A stretch of DNA of 64,000 bases from Streptomyces albireticuli (GCF_021228125.1 NZ_JAJQQS010000007.1:1-64000), one strand, 5' to 3'. Counted from the stretch's first letter, positions 34,813 to 45,160 are shown. Notes: generated by a model from the sequence alone, not told the origin. Program-made: numbers and translations.

Positions 34813-35721
34813 CTACGCGGCGTTCGGGAACGCCCGCCGGTAGTCCGTCGGCGACACCCCCAGGTGCTGGGCGAAGTGCCGCCGCAGGTTGGTGCCCGTG
34901 CCCAGGCCGCTCCGCTCCCCGATCCGCTCGCCCGTCGCGGCGTGCAGCCGGCGGAAGAACGTGCGGGGGCTCATGCCGGCGCGGCGGGCCAGGTCGTCGA
35001 CGGTCAGCGGGCGGTCGAGGTGCTCGGTGGCCCACTGGAGCACGGGCGCGAGGCCGTCGTCCCCGGCGGCGGGGACGGACAGGTCGACGTACTGCGCCTG
35101 GCCGCCGGGCCGGTGCGCGGGGACGACCAGACGGCGGGCCAGCTGGTTGGCGACGTGCGCGCCCAGGTCGTGGCGGACCAGGTGCAGGCACAGGTCGAGC
35201 CCGGCGGTGACCCCGGCGCTGGTGAGGACGTCGCCGTCGTCCATGTAGAGCACCGAGTCGTCGACCTCCACCGCCGGGTACCGGCGGGCGAGCTCCTCGG
35301 TGTGCATCCAGTGGCAGGTGGCCCGGCGGCCGTCCAGGACGCCCGCCTCGGCGAGCGCGAAGGCCCCGGCGCACAGCGACACCATCCGGGCGCCTCCGGC
35401 GGCGGCCTCGCGCAGGGCGGCGATCAGCTCCGGGGGCAGCTCCCGGCCGCCCTCGACGCACGCCTCCGGCACCGAGGGGACGATCACGGTGTCGGCGCCG
35501 AGCAGTCCCTCCGGCCCGTACGGGGTGCGCAGCCCGAAGCCGTGGGCCGACGCCGCCTCGCCCCGGTCCGCGCCCACCGCGCACAGCCGCATGTCGTACC
35601 AGGGGTCGGCCAGGTCCCGGTGCGGGATGCCGAAGACCGTGGTGACGACCCCCAGCTCGTACAGGTCCCAGAACGGGACGTCGTCGTCGATCACGGCCAC
35701 TGCCACGGTTCCGGCGCTCAT
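34813..35721 (-). CDS. GlxA-type AraC regulator with shortened DNA-binding domain
   Basis: A 302-aa protein. Residues ~5-175 are a DJ-1/PfpI-like domain (PFWDLYELGVVTTVFG, LGADTVIVPSVPEAC, MVSLCAGAFALAEAGVL). The C-terminal AraC part begins normally (LTVDDLARRAGMSPRTFFRRLHAATG), then jumps to ERIGERSGLGTGTNLRRHFAQHLGVSPTDYRRAF. The stretch that normally links the two HTH units (TPxxWLxxxRLxxAxxLLE and following) is missing, about 28-30 residues. This makes the protein shorter than the usual ~320-330 aa and probably impairs binding. Divergent from the dehydrogenase at 35881. Confidence 0.85.
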   Translation of the reverse strand: MSAGTVAVAVIDDDVPFWDLYELGVVTTVFGIPHRDLADPWYDMRLCAVGADRGEAASAHGFGLRTPYGPEGLLGADTVIVPSVPEACVEGGRELPPELIAALREAAAGGARMVSLCAGAFALAEAGVLDGRRATCHWMHTEELARRYPAVEVDDSVLYMDDGDVLTSAGVTAGLDLCLHLVRHDLGAHVANQLARRLVVPAHRPGGQAQYVDLSVPAAGDDGLAPVLQWATEHLDRPLTVDDLARRAGMSPRTFFRRLHAATGERIGERSGLGTGTNLRRHFAQHLGVSPTDYRRAFPNAA

Positions 35722-35733
35722 GCCGCCAGCCTA

Positions 35734-35770
35734 TTGGCAGGAATGGTTCGACAGTAGTCAGTTCTGCCAC
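35734..35770. promoter_or_regulatory. Candidate operator between glxA-like and IRED-like genes
   Basis: TTGGCAGGAA at ~35734 and TTCTGCCA at ~35762 form an imperfect inverted repeat around GGTTCGACAGTAG. It sits in the divergent promoter space, within 50 bp of the AraC-type start. The spacing is longer than for a simple dimer, so confidence is low. Confidence 0.3.
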
Positions 35771-35880
35771 TGTCCGGCCGTTCCGGCCGCTGCGAGGGTG
35801 GTTCTCACTTGATCCACTTCCGCGGATCCGCCGATCCGGCGATCCGGCGATCCACCGCACCGCACGGGGAGAAACCACCC

Positions 35881-36747
35881 ATGAGCGTCACCGTTCTCGG
35901 CCTGGGACAGATGGGCACCGCCCTCGCCGACGCCTTCCTGGCCGCCGGCCACCCGACCACGGTCTGGAACCGCTCGGCCGGCAAGGCCGACGGCCCGGTC
36001 GCGCGCGGCGCCGCGCTCGCCGGCGGCGCCGCCGAGGCCGTCGCAGCGAGTCCGCTGGTCGTCGTCTGCCTCTCGACCTACGACGTCGTCCGCGAGGTCC
36101 TGGCCGACAGCGCCGGGACCCTGCGCGGCCGTACGCTCGTGAACCTCACCTCCGGTTCGCCCGAGCAGGCCCGCGAGACCGCCGACTGGGCCGCCGGGCA
36201 CGGGATCGACTACGTCGACGGCGCGATCATGTCGACCCCGCCGGGCATCGGGAACTCCGCGATCATGCTCCTGTACAGCGGCTCACCGGCCGCCTTCGCG
36301 GCGCACGAGGGCACCCTGCGGAGCCTGGGCGACGCCGTACACCTCGGTGACGACGCGGGGACCGCCTCCCTCTACGACACCGCGCTGCTCGGCATGATGT
36401 GGGCGACGCTCGGCGGCTGGCTCCAGGGCGTGGCGCTGACCGGCGCGGACGGGATCGCGGCGACCGCGTTCACCCCGGTCGCCGTCCGCTGGCTGACGGC
36501 CGTCAGCGGCTTCATGAGCACCTACGCGCCGCAGATCGACGCCGGCGCGTACCCGGGCGACGACGCCACCCTCGACGTGCACCTCGCGTCCGTCGAGCAC
36601 CTCGTCCACGCCAGCGCGGCGCGCGGTCTCGACGTGGAGCTGCCGGGGCTGTTCAAGGCGTTCATGGAGCAGGGGATCGCGGCCGGCTACGGCGGCGACA
36701 GCTACGCGCGCCTGATCGACGTCGTCCGGAACGGGGGCCGGGCGTGA
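35881..36747 (+). CDS. Imine-reductase-like NADPH dehydrogenase
   Basis: A 288-aa beta-hydroxyacid-dehydrogenase-type protein. VTVLGLGQMGTALADAFL is the Rossmann motif, followed by VWNRSAGKAD, which is typical of NADPH-preferring imine reductases. VNLTSGSPEQARETADWA and DYVDGAIMSTPPGIG match the conserved centre, and the long interdomain helix begins near DTALLGMMWATLGG. The likely substrate is a cyclic imine or beta-hydroxyacid. GGGGAG precedes the ATG. Its TGA overlaps the GTG of the next gene. Distinct from the island dehydrogenase at 5955. Confidence 0.85.
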   Translation: MSVTVLGLGQMGTALADAFLAAGHPTTVWNRSAGKADGPVARGAALAGGAAEAVAASPLVVVCLSTYDVVREVLADSAGTLRGRTLVNLTSGSPEQARETADWAAGHGIDYVDGAIMSTPPGIGNSAIMLLYSGSPAAFAAHEGTLRSLGDAVHLGDDAGTASLYDTALLGMMWATLGGWLQGVALTGADGIAATAFTPVAVRWLTAVSGFMSTYAPQIDAGAYPGDDATLDVHLASVEHLVHASAARGLDVELPGLFKAFMEQGIAAGYGGDSYARLIDVVRNGGRA

Positions 36748-37385
36748 GCGTCACCCACCCGGCGGCCCTGACGAGCGCCCCGGCACCCACCGCGGCCGAG
36801 TGGGCCGCGATGCTGACGGAGACCGCCGGCCTGTGCACCGCCGTCCTCGCGGAGGCGTCGCGCGAGGAGGACTGGACGCGGCCCGCCCACGGGCTCGACT
36901 GGTCCTGCCGCGCCACCCTGGACCACCTGGCGCTGGGCCTCGTCGGCTACGCCGGGCTGCTCACCGCCCGGCCCACCGACCGCTACATCGCGCTGTTCGC
37001 CTCGCTCGACCCGGAAGCGCCGCTACCGGCCCGTCTGGAGGGCATCCGCATCGCCGCGGCGCTGCTGGCGGCCACCGTCCGGGGCGCGGACCCCCGGGAC
37101 CGCGCCTGGCACCCCTGGGGCCACTCCGACGCGACCGGCTTCGCCGCCATGGGGCTGGTCGAGACCCTGGTGCACACCGACGACCTCGCGCGCGGCCTCG
37201 GGATCGGGTGGCGGCTGCCCGACGAGCTCTGCGCGCCCGTCCTCGCCCGGCTGTTCCCGGAGCTCCCGGACGACGCGCTGCCCGGGCACTCCCCCGCGGA
37301 GACCCTTCGGTGGGCCACCGGCCGGGGCACGCTGCCCGGGCACGGCCGGCGCGTGGAGTGGGCCTGGGACGGCACCGTCCGCTGA
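36744..37385 (+). CDS. DinB-like/maleylpyruvate isomerase-type protein
   Basis: A 213-aa four-helix-bundle protein with the N-terminal MDMPI-type pattern: EWAAMLTETAGLCTAVLAEA, WTRPAHGLDWSCRATLDHLALG (His metal ligand) and GLVETLVHTDDLARGLGIGW (HxxxH-like pair). Such proteins are metal- and thiol-dependent, often linked to mycothiol in actinobacteria. GTG start overlaps the upstream TGA (GTGA), so it is coupled to the imine reductase. Its last ~360 bp are also open on the other strand. Confidence 0.8.
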   Translation: MSVTHPAALTSAPAPTAAEWAAMLTETAGLCTAVLAEASREEDWTRPAHGLDWSCRATLDHLALGLVGYAGLLTARPTDRYIALFASLDPEAPLPARLEGIRIAAALLAATVRGADPRDRAWHPWGHSDATGFAAMGLVETLVHTDDLARGLGIGWRLPDELCAPVLARLFPELPDDALPGHSPAETLRWATGRGTLPGHGRRVEWAWDGTVR

Positions 37386-38129
37386 GCGGCCGGCCGGCTC
37401 CGGCACCTCCTGCCCCTCCCGCCCGGTCTCCCGCCCGTCGCGGAGGAGCGGGCGGCAGGCCATGCCGGTGAGCAGGGCGATGGGGTGGCCCCAGCTGGCG
37501 AGGGGGTCGGCGAGCTCGACGAGGTCCTGGGCGCACGCCAGGGCGGCCGGGCCGACGACGGCCCAGGCCGCCCTGCGGGACAGCAGCACGCCCAGCGCGC
37601 CTATGCAGGCCATCACACCGAAGCTGATGCCGTAGTCGAGGCGGTGCAGCGAGGCCTCCGGCAGCCGGCCCGCGGCCACCGCCCCGGCCACGGGCAGCTC
37701 GGTGGCGAGGGTGGCCAGCACATGGCCGAGGAGGAAGACACCGGCGGTGCGCGCGGCGCCGACCCGGCGCTCCAGGGCGCTGACGACGAAGGCGAAGAGG
37801 ACGCCGTAAGCGGAGTAGAAGCCGCCCGCGACCCACAGGGCGCTCGCGACGAGGACGACGAGCGGCCGGTCGGCGAGGTTGGCGGCGTCGGTGCTGGAGT
37901 CGCGGAGCAGCTGGTCGACCGTGGCCTCGTCGCCGAACTCGGTGTAGAGCGCGGTGGCGAGGAGGATCAGGCCGTAGACGAAGCTGAAGGGCGTGCCGGT
38001 GGGCGTCGGGAGCAGCCGCCACGGCCGAGAACACCGACCCGCACGCCGGGGCGCCCACCGCAGGCGGCGCGCCCTGCCGGGCTCCCGGGCGCCGGGGGCG
38101 GGGGCACGGGGAGGGTCCACCACACTCAC
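37023..38129 (-). CDS. Rhomboid-like membrane protein with antisense tail
   Basis: A 368-aa frame. Residues ~45-220 contain about six hydrophobic segments (TPFSFVYGLILLATALYTEF, LVVLVASALWVAGGFYSAYG, GVFLLGHVLATLATEL, DYGISFGVMACIGALGVLL) in the order of Streptomyces rhomboid-like proteins. The Ser-His protease dyad is not evident. From about residue 235 the frame crosses the opposite-strand isomerase gene for 363 bp, adding ~120 polar residues. GTG at 38129 is suggested by GGAAAGGGG ~9 bp upstream; starts up to 7 codons earlier exist. The body is convincing; the tail may be spurious or result from loss of the original stop. Confidence 0.7.
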   Translation of the reverse strand: MSVVDPPRAPAPGAREPGRARRLRWAPRRAGRCSRPWRLLPTPTGTPFSFVYGLILLATALYTEFGDEATVDQLLRDSSTDAANLADRPLVVLVASALWVAGGFYSAYGVLFAFVVSALERRVGAARTAGVFLLGHVLATLATELPVAGAVAAGRLPEASLHRLDYGISFGVMACIGALGVLLSRRAAWAVVGPAALACAQDLVELADPLASWGHPIALLTGMACRPLLRDGRETGREGQEVPEPAGRSADGAVPGPLHAPAVPGQRAPAGGPPKGLRGGVPGQRVVRELREQPGEDGRAELVGQPPPDPEAAREVVGVHQGLDQPHGGEAGRVGVAPGVPGAVPGVRAPDGGRQQRRGDADALQTGR

Positions 38130-38362
38130 TCGGCCAGACCCCTTTCCCACGGTGCCCCACGGGTTTCCGGCGGGCGGCCCGCTCGTCTCCCGAGCGACTC
38201 GCGCCGCACCGGGACAAACACGGGTGCGCCGCCCGCACCCGCAACATTAAAGTCCACGGAGGTCCGTCGAATCACCTCCCCCTGGTGACTCCCGTCACCT
38301 CTCTCAACCCCGGCTCCACCCCTTGCGTCCGTCGAGCGATCCGATCACCCGGAGGCCCGCCC

Positions 38363-39067
38363 ATGACCACCCAGGAAGCCCGGAACACCCGTCCGGCCCC
38401 GGAGCCCCCGGTGACCCTGGACCGCCGCGACGGCCCGTACGGCGAGGTGGCGCTGCGCCGTCGGGGTGACGTCCACGAGATCATCGCCAACGGCTGCTTC
38501 CTGATGGACACCTCCGACGGCCGCTCCGAGCGGCTCCTCGTCGACGCCGCGCTCGCCGCCCTGCCGCCGGGCCGGGAGCGCCCGTCGGTGCTGATCGGCG
38601 GGCTCGGGGTCGGCTTCTCGCTGGCGCGGGCGGCGGCCGGGCCGCGCTGGGGGCGGATCACGGTCGTGGAGCGGGAGCCCGCGGTCGTCGACTGGCATCT
38701 GACCGGACCGCTGGGCGCGGTCTCGGCGGCGGCGTTCGCCGACCCGCGCACCGAGATCCTCCTCACCGACCTGGTCGGGCACGTGCGAACGGGCACGGCG
38801 GTGTACGACGCGCTCTGTCTGGACATCGACAACGGGCCGGGCTGGACGGTCACCGAGGACAACGGCGGCCTCTATTCCCCCGCCGGGCTCGCGGCGTGCC
38901 GGGAGCGGCTGACGCCCGGCGGAGTGCTGGCCGTATGGTCCGCGCGACCGTCGGAGGAGTTCGAGGAAGCCCTCCGGAATGCCGGGTTCGAAGGGGTAAG
39001 AACCGAAGAGATCACCGTTGCCCGGGGCGTCCCGGACGTCGTCCACCTCGCGCTCCGTGCCGCGTAG
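38363..39067 (+). CDS. Spermidine-synthase-like protein
   Basis: A 234-aa protein with polyamine-synthase-type Rossmann fold. LIGGLGVGFSLARAA is the nucleotide-binding glycine loop, TVVEREPAVVDWH binds the ribose, and ALCLDIDNGPGWTVTEDN replaces the usual D-x-x-D substrate region. Unlike bacterial SpeE proteins it lacks the full N-terminal beta domain. Members of this group may transfer aminopropyl groups or be methyltransferase-like. GGAGG lies 7 bp before the ATG. Monocistronic, 90 bp upstream of the two-component pair. Confidence 0.8.
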   Translation: MTTQEARNTRPAPEPPVTLDRRDGPYGEVALRRRGDVHEIIANGCFLMDTSDGRSERLLVDAALAALPPGRERPSVLIGGLGVGFSLARAAAGPRWGRITVVEREPAVVDWHLTGPLGAVSAAAFADPRTEILLTDLVGHVRTGTAVYDALCLDIDNGPGWTVTEDNGGLYSPAGLAACRERLTPGGVLAVWSARPSEEFEEALRNAGFEGVRTEEITVARGVPDVVHLALRAA

Positions 39068-39157
39068 CCGTCCCCCGCCACCTGCCCGTACTCTGCTTGC
39101 CACAGTGGCAAGGGACTGGCCGGGAAGCGACACGGGAAGACGCTAGGGGCGGGGCGC

Positions 39158-39895
39158 ATGGAGCAGACACACATCAGCCCGAGCGGCGCCGCGGGCTCCG
39201 CGGGGGCCCAGCGCCGGGTCCTGGTCGTCGAGGACGACCGGACGATCGTCGACGCCATCGCGGCCCGGCTGCGGGCCGAGGGGTTCCAGGTGCGGACGGC
39301 CGGTGACGGGCCCGCGGCGGTGGACACCGCCGAGGCGTGGCAGCCGGACCTGCTGGTCCTGGACGTGATGCTGCCGGGCTTCGACGGCCTGGAGGTCTGC
39401 CGGCGCGTGCAGGCCAGGAGACCGGTGCCCGTGCTGATGCTCACGGCCCGCGACGACGAGACGGACATGCTCGTCGGGCTGGGCGTGGGCGCCGACGACT
39501 ACATGACCAAGCCGTTCTCCATGCGGGAGCTGGCCGCGCGGGTGCATGTGCTGCTGCGGCGGGTGGAGCGGGCGGCGCTCGCCGCGCACACCCCGCGCAG
39601 CGGCATCCTGCGGCTGGGCGAGCTGGAGATCGACCACGCGCAGCGGCGGGTGCGGGTGCGCGGCGAGGACGTGCACCTGACGCCGACCGAGTTCGACCTG
39701 CTGGTCTGTCTGGCGAACACGCCGCGGGCCGTGCTCTCCCGCGAGCAGCTGCTCGCGGAGGTGTGGGACTGGGCGGACGCCTCCGGCACCCGCACCGTGG
39801 ACAGCCACATCAAGGCGCTCCGGCGGAAGATCGGCGCGGAGCGGATCCGTACGGTCCACGGCGTCGGGTACGCGCTGGAGACCCCGGCGGCATGA
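39158..39895 (+). CDS. OmpR/PhoB-family response regulator
   Basis: A 245-aa regulator. The receiver domain (residues ~20-135) has acidic pair VVEDD, phosphorylated Asp in LLVLDVMLPG, Thr in MLTARDD and Lys in YMTKPFS. The winged-helix output domain (~150-240) has LTPTEFDLLVCLA and RTVDSHIKALRRKIG. It should act with the histidine kinase whose ATG overlaps its stop (ATGA at 39892-39895). Position next to kgd matches SCO5283/SCO5282 as I recall. Confidence 0.94.
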   Translation: MEQTHISPSGAAGSAGAQRRVLVVEDDRTIVDAIAARLRAEGFQVRTAGDGPAAVDTAEAWQPDLLVLDVMLPGFDGLEVCRRVQARRPVPVLMLTARDDETDMLVGLGVGADDYMTKPFSMRELAARVHVLLRRVERAALAAHTPRSGILRLGELEIDHAQRRVRVRGEDVHLTPTEFDLLVCLANTPRAVLSREQLLAEVWDWADASGTRTVDSHIKALRRKIGAERIRTVHGVGYALETPAA

Positions 39896-41079
39896 CCGGC
39901 TGCGGCGCCGAGCGCGGGGGCGACCGGCGGGGCGGGCAGGGTCCGTGCCCCGGCCGGGCCGGCGAGGGCCGGGCGCGGGCCGGTGAGCGGCCGGTGGCCC
40001 CGGCGGGGCTGGGCGGCCGGGTCTGGGAGGCGCTGCGGCCCCTGGATCCCTACCGGTCGGTGAAGGCGGCGCTGGGCGCGCTGGTCATCGGCTCGGTGGT
40101 GATAACGACGTTCCTGGTGTTCGTGGCGATCCACTCGGCCACCGAGCTCCGGGTGATCACGGTCTTCTCGATCATCGCCTCGCTGCTGATAACGCAGTTC
40201 GTGGCGCACGGGCTGACCGCGCCGCTGGACGAGATGACCGAGGTCACCCGGTCGATGGCGCAGGGTGACTACACCCGCCGGGTGGGGGCCGGACGGCGGG
40301 ACGAGTTCGGCGACCTGGCCAACGCCTTCAACCGGATGGCGGCCGACCTGGAGGCCGTGGACACCCACCGCAAGGAACTCGTGGCCAATGTCTCGCACGA
40401 GCTGCGCACCCCGATCGCGGGGCTGCGGGCGGTGCTGGAGAACGTGGTGGACGGTGTGTCGGCGGCCGATCCGGAGACCATGCGCACGGCGCTGCGGCAG
40501 ACCGAGCGGCTGGGGCGGCTGGTGGAGCAGCTCCTGGACCTGTCCCGGCTGGACAACGGGGTGGTGCCGCTGCACGCCCGGCGCTTCGAGGTGTGGCCGT
40601 ACCTGGCCGGGGTGCTCAAGGAGACGAGCATGGCCAACGGCTCGGGCTCCTCCCCCAACGCGCGCAAGGACGTCCATCTGCACCTGGACGTGTCGCCGCC
40701 GGAGCTGACCGCGCACGCGGACGCGGAGCGGCTGCACCAGGTCGTGGCGAACCTCGTGGACAACGCCGTCAAGCACAGCCCTCCGCACGGGCGGGTGACG
40801 GTGCGGGCGCGCCGGGGCGAGGGGGCGCAGTCGCTGGCGCTGGAGGTGCTGGACGAGGGGCCGGGCATTCCGGAGGCGGAGCGGCACCGGGTCTTCGAGC
40901 GGTTCAACCGGGGCGGCTCGGGCCAGCAGGGGCCGGGCACGGACGGCGGTACGGGCCTGGGCCTGGCGATCGCCCGGTGGGCGGTGGATCTGCACGGCGG
41001 CAGCATCGGGGTGGCCGAATCCCCCCAGGGCTGTCGCATACAGGTCACTCTTCCGGGAAAGCCCCGTGATCAAAGTTGA
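39892..41079 (+). CDS. Membrane sensor histidine kinase
   Basis: A 395-aa kinase. A Gly/Arg-rich N-terminus leads into two adjacent transmembrane helices (ALGALVIGSVVITTFLVF, VITVFSIIASLLITQFVA) with almost no extracytoplasmic loop, so it probably senses membrane state or a partner protein. HAMP follows (LTAPLDEMTEVTRSMAQGD). The HisKA box is NVSHELRTPIAGL; HATPase boxes are NLVDNAVKHSP, DEGPGIPE and GTGLGLAIARW. Overlaps the response regulator by 4 bp. Confidence 0.94.
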   Translation: MTGCGAERGGDRRGGQGPCPGRAGEGRARAGERPVAPAGLGGRVWEALRPLDPYRSVKAALGALVIGSVVITTFLVFVAIHSATELRVITVFSIIASLLITQFVAHGLTAPLDEMTEVTRSMAQGDYTRRVGAGRRDEFGDLANAFNRMAADLEAVDTHRKELVANVSHELRTPIAGLRAVLENVVDGVSAADPETMRTALRQTERLGRLVEQLLDLSRLDNGVVPLHARRFEVWPYLAGVLKETSMANGSGSSPNARKDVHLHLDVSPPELTAHADAERLHQVVANLVDNAVKHSPPHGRVTVRARRGEGAQSLALEVLDEGPGIPEAERHRVFERFNRGGSGQQGPGTDGGTGLGLAIARWAVDLHGGSIGVAESPQGCRIQVTLPGKPRDQS

Positions 41080-41330
41080 CGTAGGGTCGATGGCGGAAGC
41101 ACACATTCGAGGGAGTGTGGGGCCCGCTCCGGCGAACCCTGATGTCCTCGGTCCCACCCCGGACCAAGCGGAACCCGGTGTGTTTCCCGCCAAGTCATGC
41201 CTCGAAACCCGTCGAGGAATGTGACTTGCGCGACTGCTGGCCCGGGTGGCCTGCATCAACCGGCCGGACAGGCGTAGCCTTTATTTCCGCTGTCCATCAC
41301 CTTGTGAAGCGGAAGAGGGCGGTTGCCGCC

Positions 41331-44300
41331 GTGTCGCCACAGTCCCCCAACACCTCGAGCGTCTCGACCGGCCAGGACGGGCAGGGCAAGAGCCCTGCCG
41401 ATGTCTTCGGCTCCAATGAGTGGCTCGTCGACGAGATCTACCAGCAGTACCTCCAGGACCCGAACTCGGTCGACCGAGCCTGGTGGGACTTCTTCGCCGA
41501 CTACAAGCCCGGCCAGGCCGCGGCCGCGCCGCCGACGGCGCTGACGGGGGCCACGCCCCCGCAGCCCGCCCGGCCCGCCGCCGCGCCCGCCCCGGCACAG
41601 GCGGCTCCGGCCGCCGCCCCGGCCGCCCCCGCGCAGGCGGCTCCGGCCCAGGCCGCTCCGGCCGCCCAGGCCCCGGCCGCCCCGCGGCAGGCTCCCGCCA
41701 AGCCGGCCGCGGCCGCGCCGGCGAAGCCCGCCGCGAAGGCCCCGGAGAAGGCCGCCCCGGCCACCGAGGCGCCCGCCGGCCCCGAGTACGTGACGCTGCG
41801 CGGCCCCTCGGCCGCCGTCGCCAAGAACATGAACGCCTCCCTGGAGCTGCCGACGGCCACGTCCGTCCGCGCGGTCCCGGTGAAGCTGCTGTTCGACAAC
41901 CGCATCGTCATCAACAACCACCTCAAGCGCGCGCGCGGTGGCAAGGTCTCCTTCACGCACCTCATCGGCTTCGCCATGGTGCAGGCGCTGAAGCTGATGC
42001 CGTCGATGAACCACTCCTTCACGGAGAAGGACGGCAAGCCGACGCTCGTCAAGCCCGAGCACGTCAACCTCGGCCTGGCGATCGACCTCGTCAAGCCGAA
42101 CGGTGACCGCCAGCTCGTGGTCGCGGCCATCAAGAAGGCCGAGACCATGAACTTCTTCGAGTTCTGGCAGGCCTACGAGGACATCGTCCGCCGCGCCCGC
42201 GTCGGCAAGCTGACGATGGACGACTTCACCGGGGTCACCGCCTCGCTGACGAACCCCGGCGGCATCGGCACCGTGCACTCCGTGCCGCGCCTGATGCCCG
42301 GCCAGGGCCTCATCGTCGGCGTCGGCGCCATGGACTACCCCGCCGAGTTCCAGGGCACCTCGCAGGACGCCCTGAACAAGCTGGGCATCTCCAAGGTCAT
42401 GACCCTGACCTCGACGTACGACCACCGCGTGATCCAGGGCGCCGCCTCCGGCGAGTTCCTGCGGGTCATGAACCAGCTGCTGCTGGGCGAGAACGGCTTC
42501 TACGACGAGATCTTCAAGGCCCTGCGGATCCCGTACGAGCCGATCCGCTGGCTGCGCGACATCGACGTCTCCCACGACGACGACGTCACCAAGGCCGCCC
42601 GGGTCTTCGAGCTGATCCACTCCTACCGGGTCCGCGGCCACGTCATGGCCGACACCGACCCGCTGGAGTACCGCCAGCGCAAGCACCCCGACCTGGACAT
42701 CACCGAGCACGGCCTCACCCTGTGGGACCTGGAGCGCGAGTTCGCGGTCGGCGGCTTCGCCGGCAAGGCGATGATGAAGCTGCGCGACATCCTGGGCGTG
42801 CTGCGCGACTCGTACTGCCGCACCACCGGCATCGAGTTCATGCACATCCAGGACCCGAAGCAGCGCAAGTGGATCCAGGACCGGGTCGAGCGCGGCCACT
42901 CCAAGCCGGAGCGCGAGGAGCAGCTGCGCATCCTGCGCCGGCTGAACGCCGCCGAGGCCTTCGAGACCTTCCTGCAGACGAAGTACGTCGGCCAGAAGCG
43001 CTTCTCGCTGGAGGGCGGCGAGTCCGTCATCCCGCTGCTCGACGCGGTGCTGGACGCGGCCGCCGAGTCGCGCCTGGACGAGGTCGTCATCGGCATGGCC
43101 CACCGTGGCCGCCTCAACGTCCTCGCCAACATCGTCGGCAAGTCCTACGCGCAGATCTTCCGCGAGTTCGAGGGCAACCTCGACCCGAAGTCGATGCACG
43201 GCTCCGGCGACGTGAAGTACCACCTGGGCGCCGAGGGCACCTTCACGGGCCTGGACGGCGAGCAGATCAAGGTCTCGCTGGCCGCCAACCCCTCGCACCT
43301 GGAGACCGTCGACCCGGTCGTCGAGGGCATCGCCCGCGCCAAGCAGGACATCATCGGCAAGGCCGGCACGGACTTCACGGTCCTCCCCGTCCAGCTGCAC
43401 GGCGACGCGGCCTTCGCGGGCCAGGGCGTGGTCGCGGAGACGCTGAACATGTCGCAGCTGCGCGGCTACCGCACCGGCGGCACCGTGCACATCGTCATCA
43501 ACAACCAGGTCGGCTTCACCGCGCCGCCGGAGTCCTCGCGCTCGTCGATGTACTGCACCGACGTCGCCCGGATGATCGAGGCGCCGATCTTCCATGTGAA
43601 CGGTGACGACCCGGAGGCCGTGGTCCGCGTCGCGCGGCTCGCCTTCGAGTTCCGCCAGGCGTTCAACAAGGACGTCGTCATCGACCTGATCTGCTACCGC
43701 CGCCGCGGCCACAACGAGTCCGACAACCCGGGCTTCACCCAGCCGCTGATGTACGACCTGATCGACAAGAAGCGCTCGGTGCGCAAGCTGTACACCGAGT
43801 CCCTCATCGGTCGTGGCGACATCACGCTGGAAGAGGCCGAGCAGGCGCTGCAGGACTACCAGGGCCAGCTGGAGAAGGTCTTCATCGAGGTCCGGCAGGC
43901 CGACACGGCCCCGGCCCCGCTGGAGGTCCCGGCCCCGCAGACCGGCTTCCCGGTCCACGTGGACACCGCGATCTCCCAGGAGGTCGTCAAGCGGATCGCC
44001 GAGTCCCAGGTCACCCTGCCCGAGGGCGTCACGGTGCACCCGCGCCTGCTGCCGCAGCTCCAGCGCCGCGCCGCCAGCGTCGAGGACGGCACGATCGACT
44101 GGGGCATGGGCGAGACCCTGGCCTTCGGTTCGCTGCTGATGGAGGGCACCCCGGTCCGGCTCGCCGGCCAGGACTCCCGCCGCGGCACCTTCGGCCAGCG
44201 GCACGCGGTGCTCGTCGACCGGGAGACCGGCGACGACTACACCCCGCTGCTGTACCTGTCCGAGGACCAGGCGCGCTACAACGTCTACGACTCGCTCCTC

Positions 44301-45143
44301 AGCGAGTACGCGGCGATGGGCTTCGAGTACGGCTACTCCCTGGCCCGCCCGGACGCGCTGGTGCTGTGGGAGGCCCAGTTCGGTGACTTCGTCAACGGCG
44401 CCCAGTCGATCATCGACGAGTTCATCTCCTCCTCCGAGCAGAAGTGGAACCAGACCTCTGGTGTCACCCTGCTGCTGCCGCACGGCTACGAGGGCCAGGG
44501 CCCGGACCACTCCTCGGCCCGTGTCGAGCGCTTCCTCCAGCTCTGCGCGCAGGACAACATGACGGTCGCCATGCCGACGTCGCCGTCGAACTACTTCCAC
44601 CTGCTGCGCTGGCAGGTCCACAACCCGCACCACAAGCCGCTGATCGTCTTCACCCCGAAGTCGATGCTGCGTCTGAAGGCCGCGGCGTCGAAGGCGGAGG
44701 AGTTCACCACCGGCGCGTTCCGTCCGGTGATCGGTGACGACACCGTCGCCACGGCGGACGTCCGCAAGGTCGTCTTCTGCTCCGGCAAGGTCTACTACGA
44801 CCTGATCGCCGAGCGGGAGAAGCGCGGCGCGAACGACACGGCCATCGTCCGCATCGAGCGTCTGTACCCGCTGCCGGGTGCCGAGCTCCAGGCGGAGATC
44901 GCCAAGTACTCCGGCGCCGAGAAGTACATCTGGGCGCAGGAGGAGCCGGCGAACCAGGGTGCCTGGCCGTTCATCGCGCTCAACCTGATCGACCACCTGG
45001 ACCTGGCCGTCGGTGCCGACATCCCGGCCCGGGAGCGACTGCGCCGGATCTCCCGGCCGCACTCCTCCTCCCCGGCGGTCGGCTCGGCCAAGCGCCACCA
45101 GGTGGAGCAGCAGGCACTGGTCGCCGAGGTCTTCGACGCCTGA
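41331..45143 (+). CDS. kgd: Multifunctional 2-oxoglutarate decarboxylase/dehydrogenase (E2-E1 fusion)
   Basis: A 1270-aa TCA-cycle enzyme. It begins with the E1 N-terminal segment ([16 protein letters not shown]), then a ~90-residue Ala/Pro linker. A lipoyl-less E2-type acyltransferase domain follows (~130-370, with [10 protein letters not shown]). The thiamine-diphosphate E1 domain begins near 430 ([35 protein letters not shown]). This fused arrangement is characteristic of Actinobacteria (Kgd/SucA), where it converts 2-oxoglutarate to succinyl-CoA with a shared E3, under GarA/FHA control. GTG at 41331 gives [10 protein letters not shown], similar to known homologues; only a distant GGAAGAGGG supports it, so an upstream GTG (41304) cannot be excluded. 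A 20-bp hairpin follows. Confidence 0.95.
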   Translation: MSPQSPNTSSVSTGQDGQGKSPADVFGSNEWLVDEIYQQYLQDPNSVDRAWWDFFADYKPGQAAAAPPTALTGATPPQPARPAAAPAPAQAAPAAAPAAPAQAAPAQAAPAAQAPAAPRQAPAKPAAAAPAKPAAKAPEKAAPATEAPAGPEYVTLRGPSAAVAKNMNASLELPTATSVRAVPVKLLFDNRIVINNHLKRARGGKVSFTHLIGFAMVQALKLMPSMNHSFTEKDGKPTLVKPEHVNLGLAIDLVKPNGDRQLVVAAIKKAETMNFFEFWQAYEDIVRRARVGKLTMDDFTGVTASLTNPGGIGTVHSVPRLMPGQGLIVGVGAMDYPAEFQGTSQDALNKLGISKVMTLTSTYDHRVIQGAASGEFLRVMNQLLLGENGFYDEIFKALRIPYEPIRWLRDIDVSHDDDVTKAARVFELIHSYRVRGHVMADTDPLEYRQRKHPDLDITEHGLTLWDLEREFAVGGFAGKAMMKLRDILGVLRDSYCRTTGIEFMHIQDPKQRKWIQDRVERGHSKPEREEQLRILRRLNAAEAFETFLQTKYVGQKRFSLEGGESVIPLLDAVLDAAAESRLDEVVIGMAHRGRLNVLANIVGKSYAQIFREFEGNLDPKSMHGSGDVKYHLGAEGTFTGLDGEQIKVSLAANPSHLETVDPVVEGIARAKQDIIGKAGTDFTVLPVQLHGDAAFAGQGVVAETLNMSQLRGYRTGGTVHIVINNQVGFTAPPESSRSSMYCTDVARMIEAPIFHVNGDDPEAVVRVARLAFEFRQAFNKDVVIDLICYRRRGHNESDNPGFTQPLMYDLIDKKRSVRKLYTESLIGRGDITLEEAEQALQDYQGQLEKVFIEVRQADTAPAPLEVPAPQTGFPVHVDTAISQEVVKRIAESQVTLPEGVTVHPRLLPQLQRRAASVEDGTIDWGMGETLAFGSLLMEGTPVRLAGQDSRRGTFGQRHAVLVDRETGDDYTPLLYLSEDQARYNVYDSLLSEYAAMGFEYGYSLARPDALVLWEAQFGDFVNGAQSIIDEFISSSEQKWNQTSGVTLLLPHGYEGQGPDHSSARVERFLQLCAQDNMTVAMPTSPSNYFHLLRWQVHNPHHKPLIVFTPKSMLRLKAAASKAEEFTTGAFRPVIGDDTVATADVRKVVFCSGKVYYDLIAEREKRGANDTAIVRIERLYPLPGAELQAEIAKYSGAEKYIWAQEEPANQGAWPFIALNLIDHLDLAVGADIPARERLRRISRPHSSSPAVGSAKRHQVEQQALVAEVFDA

Positions 45144-45160
45144 TCTCGTACGAGGTGACC

